DNA of 64,000 bases from Glaciecola siphonariae (GTDB lineage: Bacteria > Pseudomonadota > Gammaproteobacteria > Enterobacterales > Alteromonadaceae): NCBI RefSeq assembly GCF_042652645.1, contig NZ_JBHSGU010000029.1, positions 124,001 through 188,000 on the forward strand, given 5' to 3'. Made by a program: the position numbers and the translations under genes. The notes under the pieces are model-generated. The model was not told the origin of the DNA. It worked only from the letters and a program-made list of their open reading frames with translations, and made no database searches. Positions 37,165 to 45,037 of this stretch are shown piece by piece. Each line of letters opens with the position of its first letter. Position 1 is the first letter of the stretch.

Positions 37165-37677
37165 CTATTTACTGAGGTCGCTTTGCTCTTGCAACTCAGC
37201 TTCTTTAACCTGCAAAGATAAGAGCTGTTTTTTAGCCGATGCTGCGTCGGTCATGTCGTATATCATCATGCAAACATGCTCAACCGCGCCAGTAGCAGAT
37301 ACTAAAGGTGAGAACACAACATTTTGATACATATAGGGCGCCGAGCTTGTGATAGGCCGATAGTTGCGAAATTTAAATAAGTAGGGACGTTGCTCCCAAG
37401 TAATGAACGCACGAGTGCGCAGGTCAAACACACTTTTTACCTTTTGTGAGAACCAAGCAGGGGCGATATCTGGAAATAAAGAAAATAGGACTTTATCTCT
37501 AACGTCCGACGGCAATAGGCCGGAGTGAGCTTCCATGAATCCATTCCATACCTTAATTTCAAAATCCCGATTAAACACAACAATGCCCACATCAACGGTT
37601 TGGATCATGTCCATCATCCAATGAAACTCAAGTAATTCGTCTAGCGCCTCTTTTGCGCCACCGGTGGTTACACTCAT
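37165..37677 (-). CDS. PAS-domain protein
   Basis: The 170-residue product is essentially one PAS domain with a helical tail. It includes DMIQTVDVGIVVFNRDFEIK near residue 25 and the family-like VWNGFMEAHSG. No output domain is present, so it probably acts through a partner. The ATG at 37677 has GGAGG seven bases upstream and lies two bases after the stop of the REC-CheC gene. A longer frame to 37758 would overlap that gene. It is likely a signalling partner of the upstream regulator. Confidence 0.8.
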   Translation of the reverse strand: MSVTTGGAKEALDELLEFHWMMDMIQTVDVGIVVFNRDFEIKVWNGFMEAHSGLLPSDVRDKVLFSLFPDIAPAWFSQKVKSVFDLRTRAFITWEQRPYLFKFRNYRPITSSAPYMYQNVVFSPLVSATGAVEHVCMMIYDMTDAASAKKQLLSLQVKEAELQEQSDLSK

Positions 37678-37679
37678 GC

Positions 37680-38672
37680 TTAATCCTCCAACAAATGGGC
37701 AAGTTTTGCGTTCATCATATCCATCGATTCCTCGGTAAACAGCAGCACAAGGTCGCACTGAACGTTAAACCCTTCTAAACCATAACTGAGCTCAATTGCC
37801 AGTGTTCTCCGCCATGCGCTTTTATTGGCGTTAATCAGCTCTTGCACGCTTTGATGCTGACCAAGCACCACAGGATGCCCCTGTCGAAACTGCATATCTA
37901 ACTGATTGGCAATACCTCGTAAGCATGTGCCAATTAATATACTGGCAACGTCCATAAGTAACTCAAGCTGCATCTGGTCGTCGATATTGCCCTCAACTTG
38001 CATGATCCTCGCCATATCGCTAAAGCTAGAGTCACTCAATACACACAGTGCCTCGCCGCTAATACCGTCACCGAGAAAGCCTTGGCACACGCCAGAAGTG
38101 GTTTCATTAGCATCAACGTCTGACAACATCATATGCAGCTCAGAAACCTCAATCAGGTTTACATTTGGGATGGGTAGGCGCACAAATACGTTCATAGTGC
38201 GCGCAAGATGGTCTCCTGCCTGTCCCATGGCCACGTTTACCACTTCTTGATAACAGTCTCGTATCTCTTCATCTATGGCACTGGGCTGTTCAGGCACCTC
38301 TTCTTCTGCATGAAGAATGCTGTGCTTTTCGAGCATAGCTCTTAATTCTTCAGCATTTACCGGTTTTTTAATAAAATCCAGAGCGCCTAAATTTATCACT
38401 CGTTGGCGTGCTTCTGGCTGAATATCACCAGAAATTACGATGGTTTTAGTCCCTAGCGCCTGCTGCTTAATATGGAGTAAGGTTTCGTAACCGTCCATCA
38501 CCGGCATGTTTAAATCGAGAAGAAGAAGTTCGCCTTTGTTTTCGCAAATTGCATCAAGCGCTTCCTCACCGTGCTTGGCAAAGTGAATGCTTGTTTCTAA
38601 GTCTTGCGGGAGGCATTTTGCGACTTGCTTGCGAGCAACCATTGAGTCGTCACAAATGAGCACTGATAACAT
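37680..38672 (-). CDS. Response regulator with CheC-like domain
   Basis: The 330-residue product has a receiver domain (residues 1-120) with the phospho-acceptor in LLLLDLNMPVMDG and the conserved lysine in IKKPV. A CheC/CheX-like domain follows. Its first motif (D-x3-E-x2-N, in DCYQEVVNV) matches CheC phosphatases. In the second repeat (LELLMDVASIL) the asparagine position is aspartate, so only one site may be active. CheC proteins dephosphorylate CheY-P. This fusion may tune its own or another receiver. It is co-transcribed with the PAS protein. Confidence 0.85.
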   Translation of the reverse strand: MLSVLICDDSMVARKQVAKCLPQDLETSIHFAKHGEEALDAICENKGELLLLDLNMPVMDGYETLLHIKQQALGTKTIVISGDIQPEARQRVINLGALDFIKKPVNAEELRAMLEKHSILHAEEEVPEQPSAIDEEIRDCYQEVVNVAMGQAGDHLARTMNVFVRLPIPNVNLIEVSELHMMLSDVDANETTSGVCQGFLGDGISGEALCVLSDSSFSDMARIMQVEGNIDDQMQLELLMDVASILIGTCLRGIANQLDMQFRQGHPVVLGQHQSVQELINANKSAWRRTLAIELSYGLEGFNVQCDLVLLFTEESMDMMNAKLAHLLED

Positions 38673-38796
38673 ATACAGACGTCCAACTTCATCAATGAGT
38701 TAATTTCATACTGGTATCATCGGAAAAATCTCAAGAATCTTTATATGTTTTACGCTTTGCTGGGCAAAACTGAAGGGATAAATTGAGCTGGCGCTC

Positions 38797-39498
38797 CTAG
38801 CCAAACAAAATAGGAAGCAATAAGGCTGTTACTATGCCGTTTAAGCATACGGCTAAGGTAGCAAAGGCAGCGCACGTTTCAGACGTGCTTATTGCTTTTG
38901 ATGTGCCGACTGCATGGGCAACAGTGCCCAGTGCCACACCTTGCGCCATATGTGATGTTGTTTGAGTGATTGCAAAAACCCAAGGCGCAAAAATGGCGCC
39001 AACTATTCCGGTAACAATTACAAATACCGCCGCCAATGAAGCAATACCGCCGATAGACTGCGCCGTGCCCATTGCAAGTGGCGTGGTAATAGATTTGACC
39101 AACATGGTCATTTGCAAATTAAAGGGAGTGTCAAACGCAAAAATGCTCAGCCATGCAAGCAGTGGGGCGAGCGTTCCGCCGATACAAATAGGCACAATCA
39201 CTCGCCAGCCCATTTTAATGAGCACCCTAAACTGATTAAACAAAGGAATAGCCAGAGCAATGGTTGCTGGGCCCAACATAAATGCCAGTAGCGATACATG
39301 TTGCCGGTAAGTATCAATGGAGATATTCAAAACGGTAATCGCACCAATTACCATTACCGCGCTTCCTATCAAAGGATGAGCCATAGGATGACGCTTGGCT
39401 TTGTTATAGATAAATACGCTGATTAAATAGGCACATATGGTAGCTGCTAGCAGACCTAGCGTTAAGCCGCCAGACTTCAAAAACATCCAATCATTCAT
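38797..39498 (-). CDS. LrgB/CidB-family membrane protein
   Basis: The 233-residue product is a multi-span membrane protein with the LrgB signature AMGTAQSIGG and GTVAHAVGTSKA near residue 190. The family works with LrgA/CidA partners in cell-envelope or autolysis-linked transport, though the role in gram-negative bacteria is not settled. It overlaps the LrgA-like gene upstream by 8 bases and belongs to the same operon. Confidence 0.88.
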   Translation of the reverse strand: MNDWMFLKSGGLTLGLLAATICAYLISVFIYNKAKRHPMAHPLIGSAVMVIGAITVLNISIDTYRQHVSLLAFMLGPATIALAIPLFNQFRVLIKMGWRVIVPICIGGTLAPLLAWLSIFAFDTPFNLQMTMLVKSITTPLAMGTAQSIGGIASLAAVFVIVTGIVGAIFAPWVFAITQTTSHMAQGVALGTVAHAVGTSKAISTSETCAAFATLAVCLNGIVTALLLPILFG

Positions 39499-39922
39499 TA
39501 TCGATATCTTTTGGAAGAAGCTTTTGACTTAACAAGGCGGTTATTAACAAACTCAACACCGTGGAAGCAACTATGGACAGTAGTAGGGCAAGCGGAAACG
39601 CTAGAATTAAGGTGATATAAGCAACAATACCTGCAATCGCAGGAATAAAAAATACCACCATGTGCGATAGCAAAAAGCCTGTTGCTGGCTGCAAGATCTT
39701 TGGCACGCGCCCAATAATTAGTAGTATAAGCAGTAGGATGGCGATGCCGATAAGAGCAGGAGGAAAACTGAGGCTTAACGATTCGACGGCATATTCACAC
39801 AGCAGAAAGAGACCCCCGAGGAGCGCAATGCCACCAAAAAATGATATCGAGGCGCTTACTTTAGAACGTACTCTCTTGATGAATGGTGATGAAGTAATCG
39901 GTTCCTTTTTTGGAGTAGTCAA
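39491..39922 (-). CDS. LrgA/CidA-family membrane protein
   Basis: The 143-residue product has four hydrophobic spans and the family motif FPPALIGIAILLLIL. It is the probable partner of the adjacent LrgB-like protein. The only upstream start is a TTG at 39922, which makes the gene overlap the preceding gene by 62 bases. No ATG or GTG lies before the first span, so the start is uncertain. The N-terminal ~25 residues are hydrophilic and not typical of the family. Confidence 0.75.
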   Translation of the reverse strand: MTTPKKEPITSSPFIKRVRSKVSASISFFGGIALLGGLFLLCEYAVESLSLSFPPALIGIAILLLILLIIGRVPKILQPATGFLLSHMVVFFIPAIAGIVAYITLILAFPLALLLSIVASTVLSLLITALLSQKLLPKDIDNE

Positions 39923-40190
39923 TTTTATACTCTTTATTATTCAGGGTTTGAACAAATAACAGACTACGATAATCGCCGAAATTTTCTGAAGATGCTATAT
40001 CGACTTTAGCCACATCCATGCGCTTCGCTTCTAATTTGTTTTCCGGCACCTTGCCGTTGTATTCTTCAATACCGTTGTGAATAACCATTAGCACAGGGTC
40101 TTGACGACTATTAACGATTAATAGGTCAACCTTGCGTTGTTTGTGGATAATGGTATTGCGCCCGCTCAACAAATAAGGGGTTTCGTTCAT
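39861..40190 (-). CDS. Conserved-looking hypothetical protein upstream of lrgAB-like pair
   Basis: I do not recognise this 109-residue protein. It starts MNETPYLLSGRNTIIHKQRK with GGAGAG nearby and looks soluble, with no signal peptide or membrane span. Its last 62 bases overlap the LrgA-like gene in another frame. An open frame continues upstream to 40283 but lacks a better start. It is divergent from the tRNA gene. Confidence 0.55.
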   Translation of the reverse strand: MNETPYLLSGRNTIIHKQRKVDLLIVNSRQDPVLMVIHNGIEEYNGKVPENKLEAKRMDVAKVDIASSENFGDYRSLLFVQTLNNKEYKIDYSKKGTDYFITIHQESTF

Positions 40191-40337
40191 TCGCACTCTC
40201 CAATCTAAAATGCGTAATGCTATGGTGCAAACATAGCAAAAATTCAGAGTTATTGCACTTATATGACGGCAGATTGCTTGCAAACTTTAATAAATGCAAC
40301 GAGTTAGCATTATTTTATAAAAATTTTAAGGCCTTGG

Positions 40338-40366
40338 GTGACATAAAAGTAAAAAATCATTATACT
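40338..40366 (+). promoter_or_regulatory. Promoter of the tRNA gene
   Basis: GTGACA (40338-40343) and TATACT (40361-40366) are separated by 17 bases, both close to the sigma-70 consensus, and end about 20 bases before the mature tRNA. Confidence 0.7.
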
Positions 40367-40385
40367 TCGCACCGCTTCAAAGAAT

Positions 40386-40462
40386 GGCCCGATAGCTCAG
40401 TTGGTTAGAGCATCCGACTCATAATCGGCAGGTCCCCTGTTCAAGTCAGGGTCGGGCCACCA
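40386..40462 (+). tRNA. tRNA with CAT anticodon, probably tRNA-Ile2
   Basis: The 77-base sequence folds as a cloverleaf: acceptor GGCCCGA with TCGGGCC, D arm GCTCAGTTGGTTAGAGC, anticodon loop CTCATAA with CAT at 40420-40422, and T arm CCCTG-TTCAAGT-CAGGG. CCA is encoded at the 3' end. The CAT anticodon allows Met or, after lysidine modification, Ile2. The C4-G69 and C5-G68 acceptor pairs and the CGA-CTCATAA-TCG anticodon stem resemble Ile2 rather than elongator Met, so I favour Ile2. It is not initiator tRNA. Confidence 0.93.
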
Positions 40463-40466
40463 TTTC

Positions 40467-40694
40467 TTACTTATCTTGACGCTCGCCATTGTACCTAGCG
40501 TCCTTTGCATAAAAAAACGCAAACCAAACAACTACATTAATTAGATAGATAATCACCCTCGTCTCATCATCATTCAATAAGTCTGTTGGCCAGACATAGA
40601 TCAACAGAGATGTAGCGACTATCATGATCATCAAAATAGACAGTCTTTTTATAGTTAAGAGCATACTTATATTGTTCAAAATAATATCCGCCAT
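40467..40694 (-). CDS. Small two-span membrane protein, candidate immunity protein
   Basis: The 75-residue product has two hydrophobic helices (about residues 18-36 and 48-64) and a charged C-terminus (ARYNGERQDK). I do not recognise a family. It lies directly downstream of a bacteriocin-like gene on the same strand, the usual place and size for an immunity protein. No clear Shine-Dalgarno precedes the ATG at 40694. An internal ATG (codon 11) is an alternative start. It ends 4 bases from the tRNA 3' end. Confidence 0.5.
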   Translation of the reverse strand: MADIILNNISMLLTIKRLSILMIMIVATSLLIYVWPTDLLNDDETRVIIYLINVVVWFAFFYAKDARYNGERQDK

Positions 40695-40697
40695 AGT

Positions 40698-40724
40698 GTT
40701 AAAGAGAGGAGATTTTATCTCCCC
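40698..40724 (-). terminator. Hairpin between bacteriocin-like and downstream gene
   Basis: Read on the minus strand, GGGGAGAT and ATCTCCTC pair (one G-U) around an AAA loop, followed by TCTTT. It could partly end transcription after the bacteriocin-like gene, setting a ratio with the downstream gene. Confidence 0.4.
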
Positions 40725-40742
40725 TTAATGTTTTGAAGATTT

Positions 40743-41000
40743 TTAAAGTTTGCGTTTATACAGACGGCTGCCTATAAAGCTGCCGACCTTATCAAGACCA
40801 ATTGCGTTGCCAAAGTAATAGCCGCCAAGACCAGCTCCGGCGATTAATCCACCGGCAACCACCGCAGAACCTATTACAGCCATACTAGCTCCTGCGGCGG
40901 CAGCGCCTAAACCACCAGCAAAACCACCCAAGCCAACCCCGTCAGTAAATGAAATACCTCCATTTACCTGTTCTGTTTCAATATTGTTTAACTGTTTCAT
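40743..41000 (-). CDS. Double-glycine leader bacteriocin-like peptide
   Basis: The 85-residue precursor begins with a 15-residue leader, MKQLNNIETEQVNGG, which fits the double-glycine leaders of class II bacteriocins and microcins cut by C39-peptidase ABC exporters. The mature part (about 70 residues) starts ISFTDGVG and is very rich in Gly and Ala with GxxxG-type spacing (GGFAGGLGAAAAGAS, GGLIAGAGLGG), then a basic tail RLYKRKL. This suggests a membrane-inserting peptide. The ATG at 41000 was chosen because AAGGA lies six bases upstream. No exporter gene is in the window. Confidence 0.75.
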   Translation of the reverse strand: MKQLNNIETEQVNGGISFTDGVGLGGFAGGLGAAAAGASMAVIGSAVVAGGLIAGAGLGGYYFGNAIGLDKVGSFIGSRLYKRKL

Positions 41001-41034
41001 ATTCATTCCTTAAATATTGCTAAATCGAGGGAAT

Positions 41035-41063
41035 AATATAAACCTACTCAGGATAGTTCGTAA
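41035..41063 (-). promoter_or_regulatory. Candidate promoter of the bacteriocin-like gene
   Basis: On the minus strand TTACGA (41058-41063) and TATATT (41035-41040) are spaced by 17 bases, about 35 bases upstream of the start codon. The -10 is good and the -35 is weak. Confidence 0.35.
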
Positions 41064-41084
41064 CTGTACTTAAGTCGGTAAATA

Positions 41085-41660
41085 TCAAGCTTCCAAAGTA
41101 AAATCGAAATAATGATTTTCCCCTTCATCCACATATTCGTTTGTTAAAATCAGTCCATGCTTTAATAACTCGCTCACATATGCATCTTTACCTAATGATC
41201 GCGACCGCTTCGCTGTTAAAACGTCCTGCCATTCACATACCTGCTTAGGAGCTGTGAACAAAAAACGCCCTCGGTTTTTAAGGGAGTGTGCTGCGTTTTG
41301 TAAGACCTTTAACTGTGCATCCTCTGGCAGTAAAAAAATAAGCCCTATTGCTATAATCGCATTAAACTTTATATCAAAGTAATTCGATGATTCTGCCGCT
41401 TCACAAGCAGCTATTGCCATCGGGAATCGTTTTTTATATTGCGCTATCAACGTTTTAGAAGCATCAATTCCATAGACTTGGCAGCCTGCATTTATTAAGA
41501 CTTGTGTGTTGGGCACGCCAAATCCACATCCAATATCAAGTACCTTCGCGCGAGGAGGTAGGTTTGCTACCCAGTTTTCCAGTGTACTTTTGCCAACATT
41601 GGGGTTTCTCACAGCAATAAAGGTATTTGCTACCCGCTCCCATCCATTAGATAAATCCAT
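41085..41660 (-). CDS. SAM-dependent methyltransferase
   Basis: The product (191 residues from the ATG at 41660) has the class I methyltransferase motif I, VLDIGCGFGVPNTQVL, with acidic residue GIDAS at the end of strand 2 and AIIAIGLIFLL as motif III. The substrate is unknown. GGATGAAAAT precedes the chosen ATG. A GTG at 41702 would add 14 residues. It lies upstream of the bacteriocin-like gene on the same strand, but a separate promoter lies between them, so a link is only possible. Confidence 0.8.
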   Translation of the reverse strand: MDLSNGWERVANTFIAVRNPNVGKSTLENWVANLPPRAKVLDIGCGFGVPNTQVLINAGCQVYGIDASKTLIAQYKKRFPMAIAACEAAESSNYFDIKFNAIIAIGLIFLLPEDAQLKVLQNAAHSLKNRGRFLFTAPKQVCEWQDVLTAKRSRSLGKDAYVSELLKHGLILTNEYVDEGENHYFDFTLEA

Positions 41661-42010
41661 ATTTTCATCCAAGGTGTTCACTGCCCTCTCGTATTTAAGC
41701 ACCGCATCTTAAATGAGCAAAACACAATAGTGCAGAGTAGTAAAGTCGAATACATTTTGTCCGTCTTCACATAATTGCGGCGAACACTAGAAAATTGGCG
41801 GGTAATAGTCACCAACATTATGTGAGTTCATTTCAAACGCTAAAGGAGAGCTGACATTTTAGATAGCCTTGTTAGGTCCAGAAGGTTAGGTCCAGAACGG
41901 TAGGTTCAGACCTGCCCTCTAATCACAACGCTGGTCAATTTTCACACTCCGTTAAAGCTTTATTGCGATTAACCGATTATTTAACATTAAGTCATCTTAT
42001 TTCGGTTTAT
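41661..42010. other. Divergent region before the cupredoxin-EAL operon
   Basis: About 350 bases between the divergent methyltransferase gene and the cupredoxin-like gene. It holds three 14-bp tandem repeats (41871-41912), listed separately. No gene is supported, though weak alternative starts of both neighbours extend into it. Confidence 0.5.
41871..41912. repeat. Three 14-bp tandem repeats (GTTAGGTCCAGAA)
   Basis: Two nearly identical units GTTAGGTCCAGAAG and GTTAGGTCCAGAAC are followed by a diverged third, GGTAGGTTCAGACC, in phase. They lie about 100-140 bases upstream of the cupredoxin-like gene and could be operator repeats or a microsatellite. Confidence 0.7.
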
Positions 42011-42700
42011 ATGTTCAACATTTTCTTCAGACGCGTTTTCCAAGTAACTCTCTTCGTTTATGTGTGCATAGTCTCATGGGCGTCAGTTGCCAGCGTACAA
42101 ATTCAAGTAGTTGATTTTGCGGGTGAGCCGGTGAGCGACGCGATTATTGCAATTGATTCGAAATCGCAGCAAAGCGCTGTTAACAACACGCTTGCAGTCA
42201 TGGACCAAGTTGATATGACCTTTCAGCCTCATGTACTGCTTGTACAAAAAGGGCAAGCCGTTGCGTTTCCTAATAACGACAATATTCGCCATCATGTGTA
42301 TAGCTTCAGTAAGGCAAAAACCTTTGAACTAAAGCTATTTAGAGGCTTGCACAGCGAGCAAATCGTCATGGAACAAGCGGGTATTGTTGAGCTTGGCTGC
42401 AATATTCACGATAACATGCTCGGTTTTATCTATGTTGACGACACAAATACCGCAGTAAAAACAAATGCGCAGGGTATGGCGGTCCTGCCTAGCCGCAGTC
42501 AAATGCAGGTGAACATCTGGCACCCAGCACTTGCAATTGGCATAGATAAACGCGAAGAGCGTGTTTTGGAGCAAGGCAAAGGGCTGCAAGTAATAAAAAT
42601 TAACCTAAATCCACCCGCCGCGCCTGAGACTAAACGAAGTTTTAAACGTCGTTTTAATGCGCCTAGCTCACCCTCTGCTGGCTCGGGTGGCGGATCATGA
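42011..42700 (+). CDS. Secreted cupredoxin-like (plastocyanin/methylamine-utilisation-like) protein
   Basis: The 229-residue product has a signal peptide (MFNIFFRRVFQVTLFVYVCIV) and a domain with a type-1 copper ligand pattern: His in NDNIRHHVYSF, then Cys, His and Met in ELGCNIHDNMLGF. Similar proteins are annotated as methylamine utilisation proteins, usually without proof. The tail is Ser/Gly/Pro-rich. The ATG at 42011 gives a normal signal peptide. An earlier TTG at 41963 is possible. The stop overlaps the EAL gene start as ATGA, so the two are coupled. Confidence 0.78.
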   Translation: MFNIFFRRVFQVTLFVYVCIVSWASVASVQIQVVDFAGEPVSDAIIAIDSKSQQSAVNNTLAVMDQVDMTFQPHVLLVQKGQAVAFPNNDNIRHHVYSFSKAKTFELKLFRGLHSEQIVMEQAGIVELGCNIHDNMLGFIYVDDTNTAVKTNAQGMAVLPSRSQMQVNIWHPALAIGIDKREERVLEQGKGLQVIKINLNPPAAPETKRSFKRRFNAPSSPSAGSGGGS

Positions 42701-45036
42701 AGCAGTCTTCACTAAAACGTCATTTGCTTGCTAGCATGCTTGGCTTGCTCACATTTTCATGTATGGCAATACTGGCGAGTATATGGATATCAACCTCTCA
42801 AAGCGGCAAAGCACAGTTACGAAACTCATTTGAAATTGCGCAAAGCGTGCTTCAAAGCGTGTTTAGCAATCGTGAAGCACTGTTGATTAATTCAGCCCAA
42901 GTGCTCACTGACGATTTTGGCTTTAAAGAAACGGTCGCAATTGGCGATGTCAGCACCATCCATAGTGCCTTGGTGAATCATAGCGCTCGCATCGAAGCTG
43001 ACATGATGGCGATTATAAATCTCGACGGACAAATTGTATCAGCAACGCTTGATGTGCCCAGTAAACAAGGTAAGGTCACCTTTTTAAAAGCATCTACGCT
43101 AGATGAGGTTATGCGCAGTGGCGGCCTTATCACTTGGTCGGTGCTAGGCGGTAAACTATACCAAACTGTATTGATAACGGTCGATGCCCCCACACCTATC
43201 GGCATTGCACTTATTGGTTTTGAAGTAGACCAAGCTGTGCTGGCTACCTTTACTGCAGTTACGCAACTGCACACCAGTATCGAGGTGCAAAGCAGCCATT
43301 ATGAGCCCTTTTCGATATCGTCGCTCAAAAACGGGCTAAGCGACGAAATTAAAAACACGAGCGTCGACTCGCTTTCGTGGATAATTCTGCCTTTTTTAAG
43401 CCAAACTTTTGCGTCTGAGTCGTTCACAATATCTGACATTGATGACACTCAAATAAACGTCATCTTCAGTGCAGATGTGACCGAGCGATTTTCTGCCTAC
43501 AGGCGCTTGCAAATTGGCATCATTGCAATCGGATTGCTTACCGTTTCTTTAGCTTTTTCTGTGGCCATATGGCTTTCGCGGCGCATAACTAAGCCCATTG
43601 CTCAGCTTGTAGAGCTTACACAAACAATGGCGAATGGGGCATATCAGGGGCGTCCGCTTACTGACCAGCGCATAAAAGAAGTGGAACAGCTGTCGCATTC
43701 ATTTCAATTGATGCAGGTAAATGTGGCAAATCGCGAGCAGAAAATTCGATATCAGGCCGAACACGACATGCTCACTGGTTTATTGAACAAAGGGCGCATT
43801 GCACAAATAATTGCTGAAAATCTGACTCACTCGCGCTTTAATGTCGTAGGGTTTAGCATTCCTGATTTGCGTCAAATCAACGATGTATTTGGTATCGACG
43901 TAGCTGACTTGTGCGTAAGTGCTTTTGCAAAAAATTTGTCGACCTTAGAAGGTACGCTTGCTCGTTTTTCAGAAAATGAGTTTTTGTGGCTACCTAACTC
44001 ACAGCTTAATGAATTTAGGTTATCTGAGCTTCTCGATACCGTCGATTACCCCGTTATTTCTGACGACATTGCTATTCGCCCCAAATTTAGGCTAGTGAGT
44101 CTGATTTGCCCTGAGAATGCCGCTAGTGTTGACGAGGTATTTAAGCGCATAAACATTGCGTTTGATGAGGCAAATAAACAAGATAAGCGCGTTTTGATGT
44201 TCGAAAATAGCTTTGAGCAGCGCCATAGCAGACGCCTTAACATTGTGACTCAGTTAAAGCATGCTTTGAACGAAGGACAGCGTGAACTCTCGATGGTTTA
44301 TCAGCCAAAACTAAATTTGCCTGACAACAAAGTGAGCAAACTAGAAGCTTTAATACGCTGGACCAACAAAGACTTAGGCTTTGTTCCTCCCGACGAATTT
44401 ATTGAAATTGCGGAGCACGCTAATCTTATTCATGCACTCACTCGCTTTGTAATAACGCAGGTCTGCAAAGACCTTGTGACAATTCGTGCTGAACATAAAG
44501 ACATGTGCATTGCGATTAATTTGTCAGCTCGCGACATCATGTCGTCAGACTTGCTCTCTTGGATTTTGGACGAGCTATCGCAGTACAAGCTGCCGACAAG
44601 CGCCCTGTCATTTGAAATTACTGAAAGCGATTTAGTCAGCGACACTGAGCAAGCGGCTATTCACCTTCAAGCGTTTAGAGATGCGGGCTTTGATTTAGCA
44701 ATTGACGACTTTGGCACAGGCTATTCATCGTTGAGCTATTTGCAAAAGCTTCCGGTTAACGAAATAAAAATAGACAAGAGCTTTGTCCTCAATCTTTCGA
44801 GTAATCCAGGCGACGTTAAAATAGTGCAGCATATCGTGGAGCTTGCGCATAGCTTTGACTTAGCCGTTATTGCAGAGGGCGTAGAAGACGAGCAGGCCTT
44901 GTGCATTCTGCAGCAGCTAGGCAGCGATTGGGCGCAAGGCTACTATATGAGCCGCCCCCTCAAACTCGCTGACCTTCTCTCTTATCTAGCATCTTATCTA
45001 ACAGATGCCCAACAGACTCGCGCAGAGGAAATTTAG
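42697..45036 (+). CDS. Membrane sensor with degenerate GGDEF and intact EAL domain
   Basis: This is probably a c-di-GMP phosphodiesterase. The 779-residue product has two spans (about 10-32 and 272-293) enclosing a periplasmic sensor region, then a HAMP segment (near 294-345), GGDEF and EAL domains. The GGDEF signature is SENEF at residues 425-429, so cyclase activity is unlikely. The EAL motif (550-552) and DDFGTGYSS (670-678) are intact. It follows the cupredoxin-like gene with an ATGA overlap, suggesting that the periplasmic cupredoxin protein feeds the sensor. Confidence 0.9.
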   Translation: MKQSSLKRHLLASMLGLLTFSCMAILASIWISTSQSGKAQLRNSFEIAQSVLQSVFSNREALLINSAQVLTDDFGFKETVAIGDVSTIHSALVNHSARIEADMMAIINLDGQIVSATLDVPSKQGKVTFLKASTLDEVMRSGGLITWSVLGGKLYQTVLITVDAPTPIGIALIGFEVDQAVLATFTAVTQLHTSIEVQSSHYEPFSISSLKNGLSDEIKNTSVDSLSWIILPFLSQTFASESFTISDIDDTQINVIFSADVTERFSAYRRLQIGIIAIGLLTVSLAFSVAIWLSRRITKPIAQLVELTQTMANGAYQGRPLTDQRIKEVEQLSHSFQLMQVNVANREQKIRYQAEHDMLTGLLNKGRIAQIIAENLTHSRFNVVGFSIPDLRQINDVFGIDVADLCVSAFAKNLSTLEGTLARFSENEFLWLPNSQLNEFRLSELLDTVDYPVISDDIAIRPKFRLVSLICPENAASVDEVFKRINIAFDEANKQDKRVLMFENSFEQRHSRRLNIVTQLKHALNEGQRELSMVYQPKLNLPDNKVSKLEALIRWTNKDLGFVPPDEFIEIAEHANLIHALTRFVITQVCKDLVTIRAEHKDMCIAINLSARDIMSSDLLSWILDELSQYKLPTSALSFEITESDLVSDTEQAAIHLQAFRDAGFDLAIDDFGTGYSSLSYLQKLPVNEIKIDKSFVLNLSSNPGDVKIVQHIVELAHSFDLAVIAEGVEDEQALCILQQLGSDWAQGYYMSRPLKLADLLSYLASYLTDAQQTRAEEI

Positions 45037-45037
45037 T

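Noticed and set aside
36894..37175. Plus-strand frame over the start of the DUF1566 lipoprotein
   Set aside because: Mostly antisense to a well supported gene; the short tail starting at 37077 has no ribosome site.
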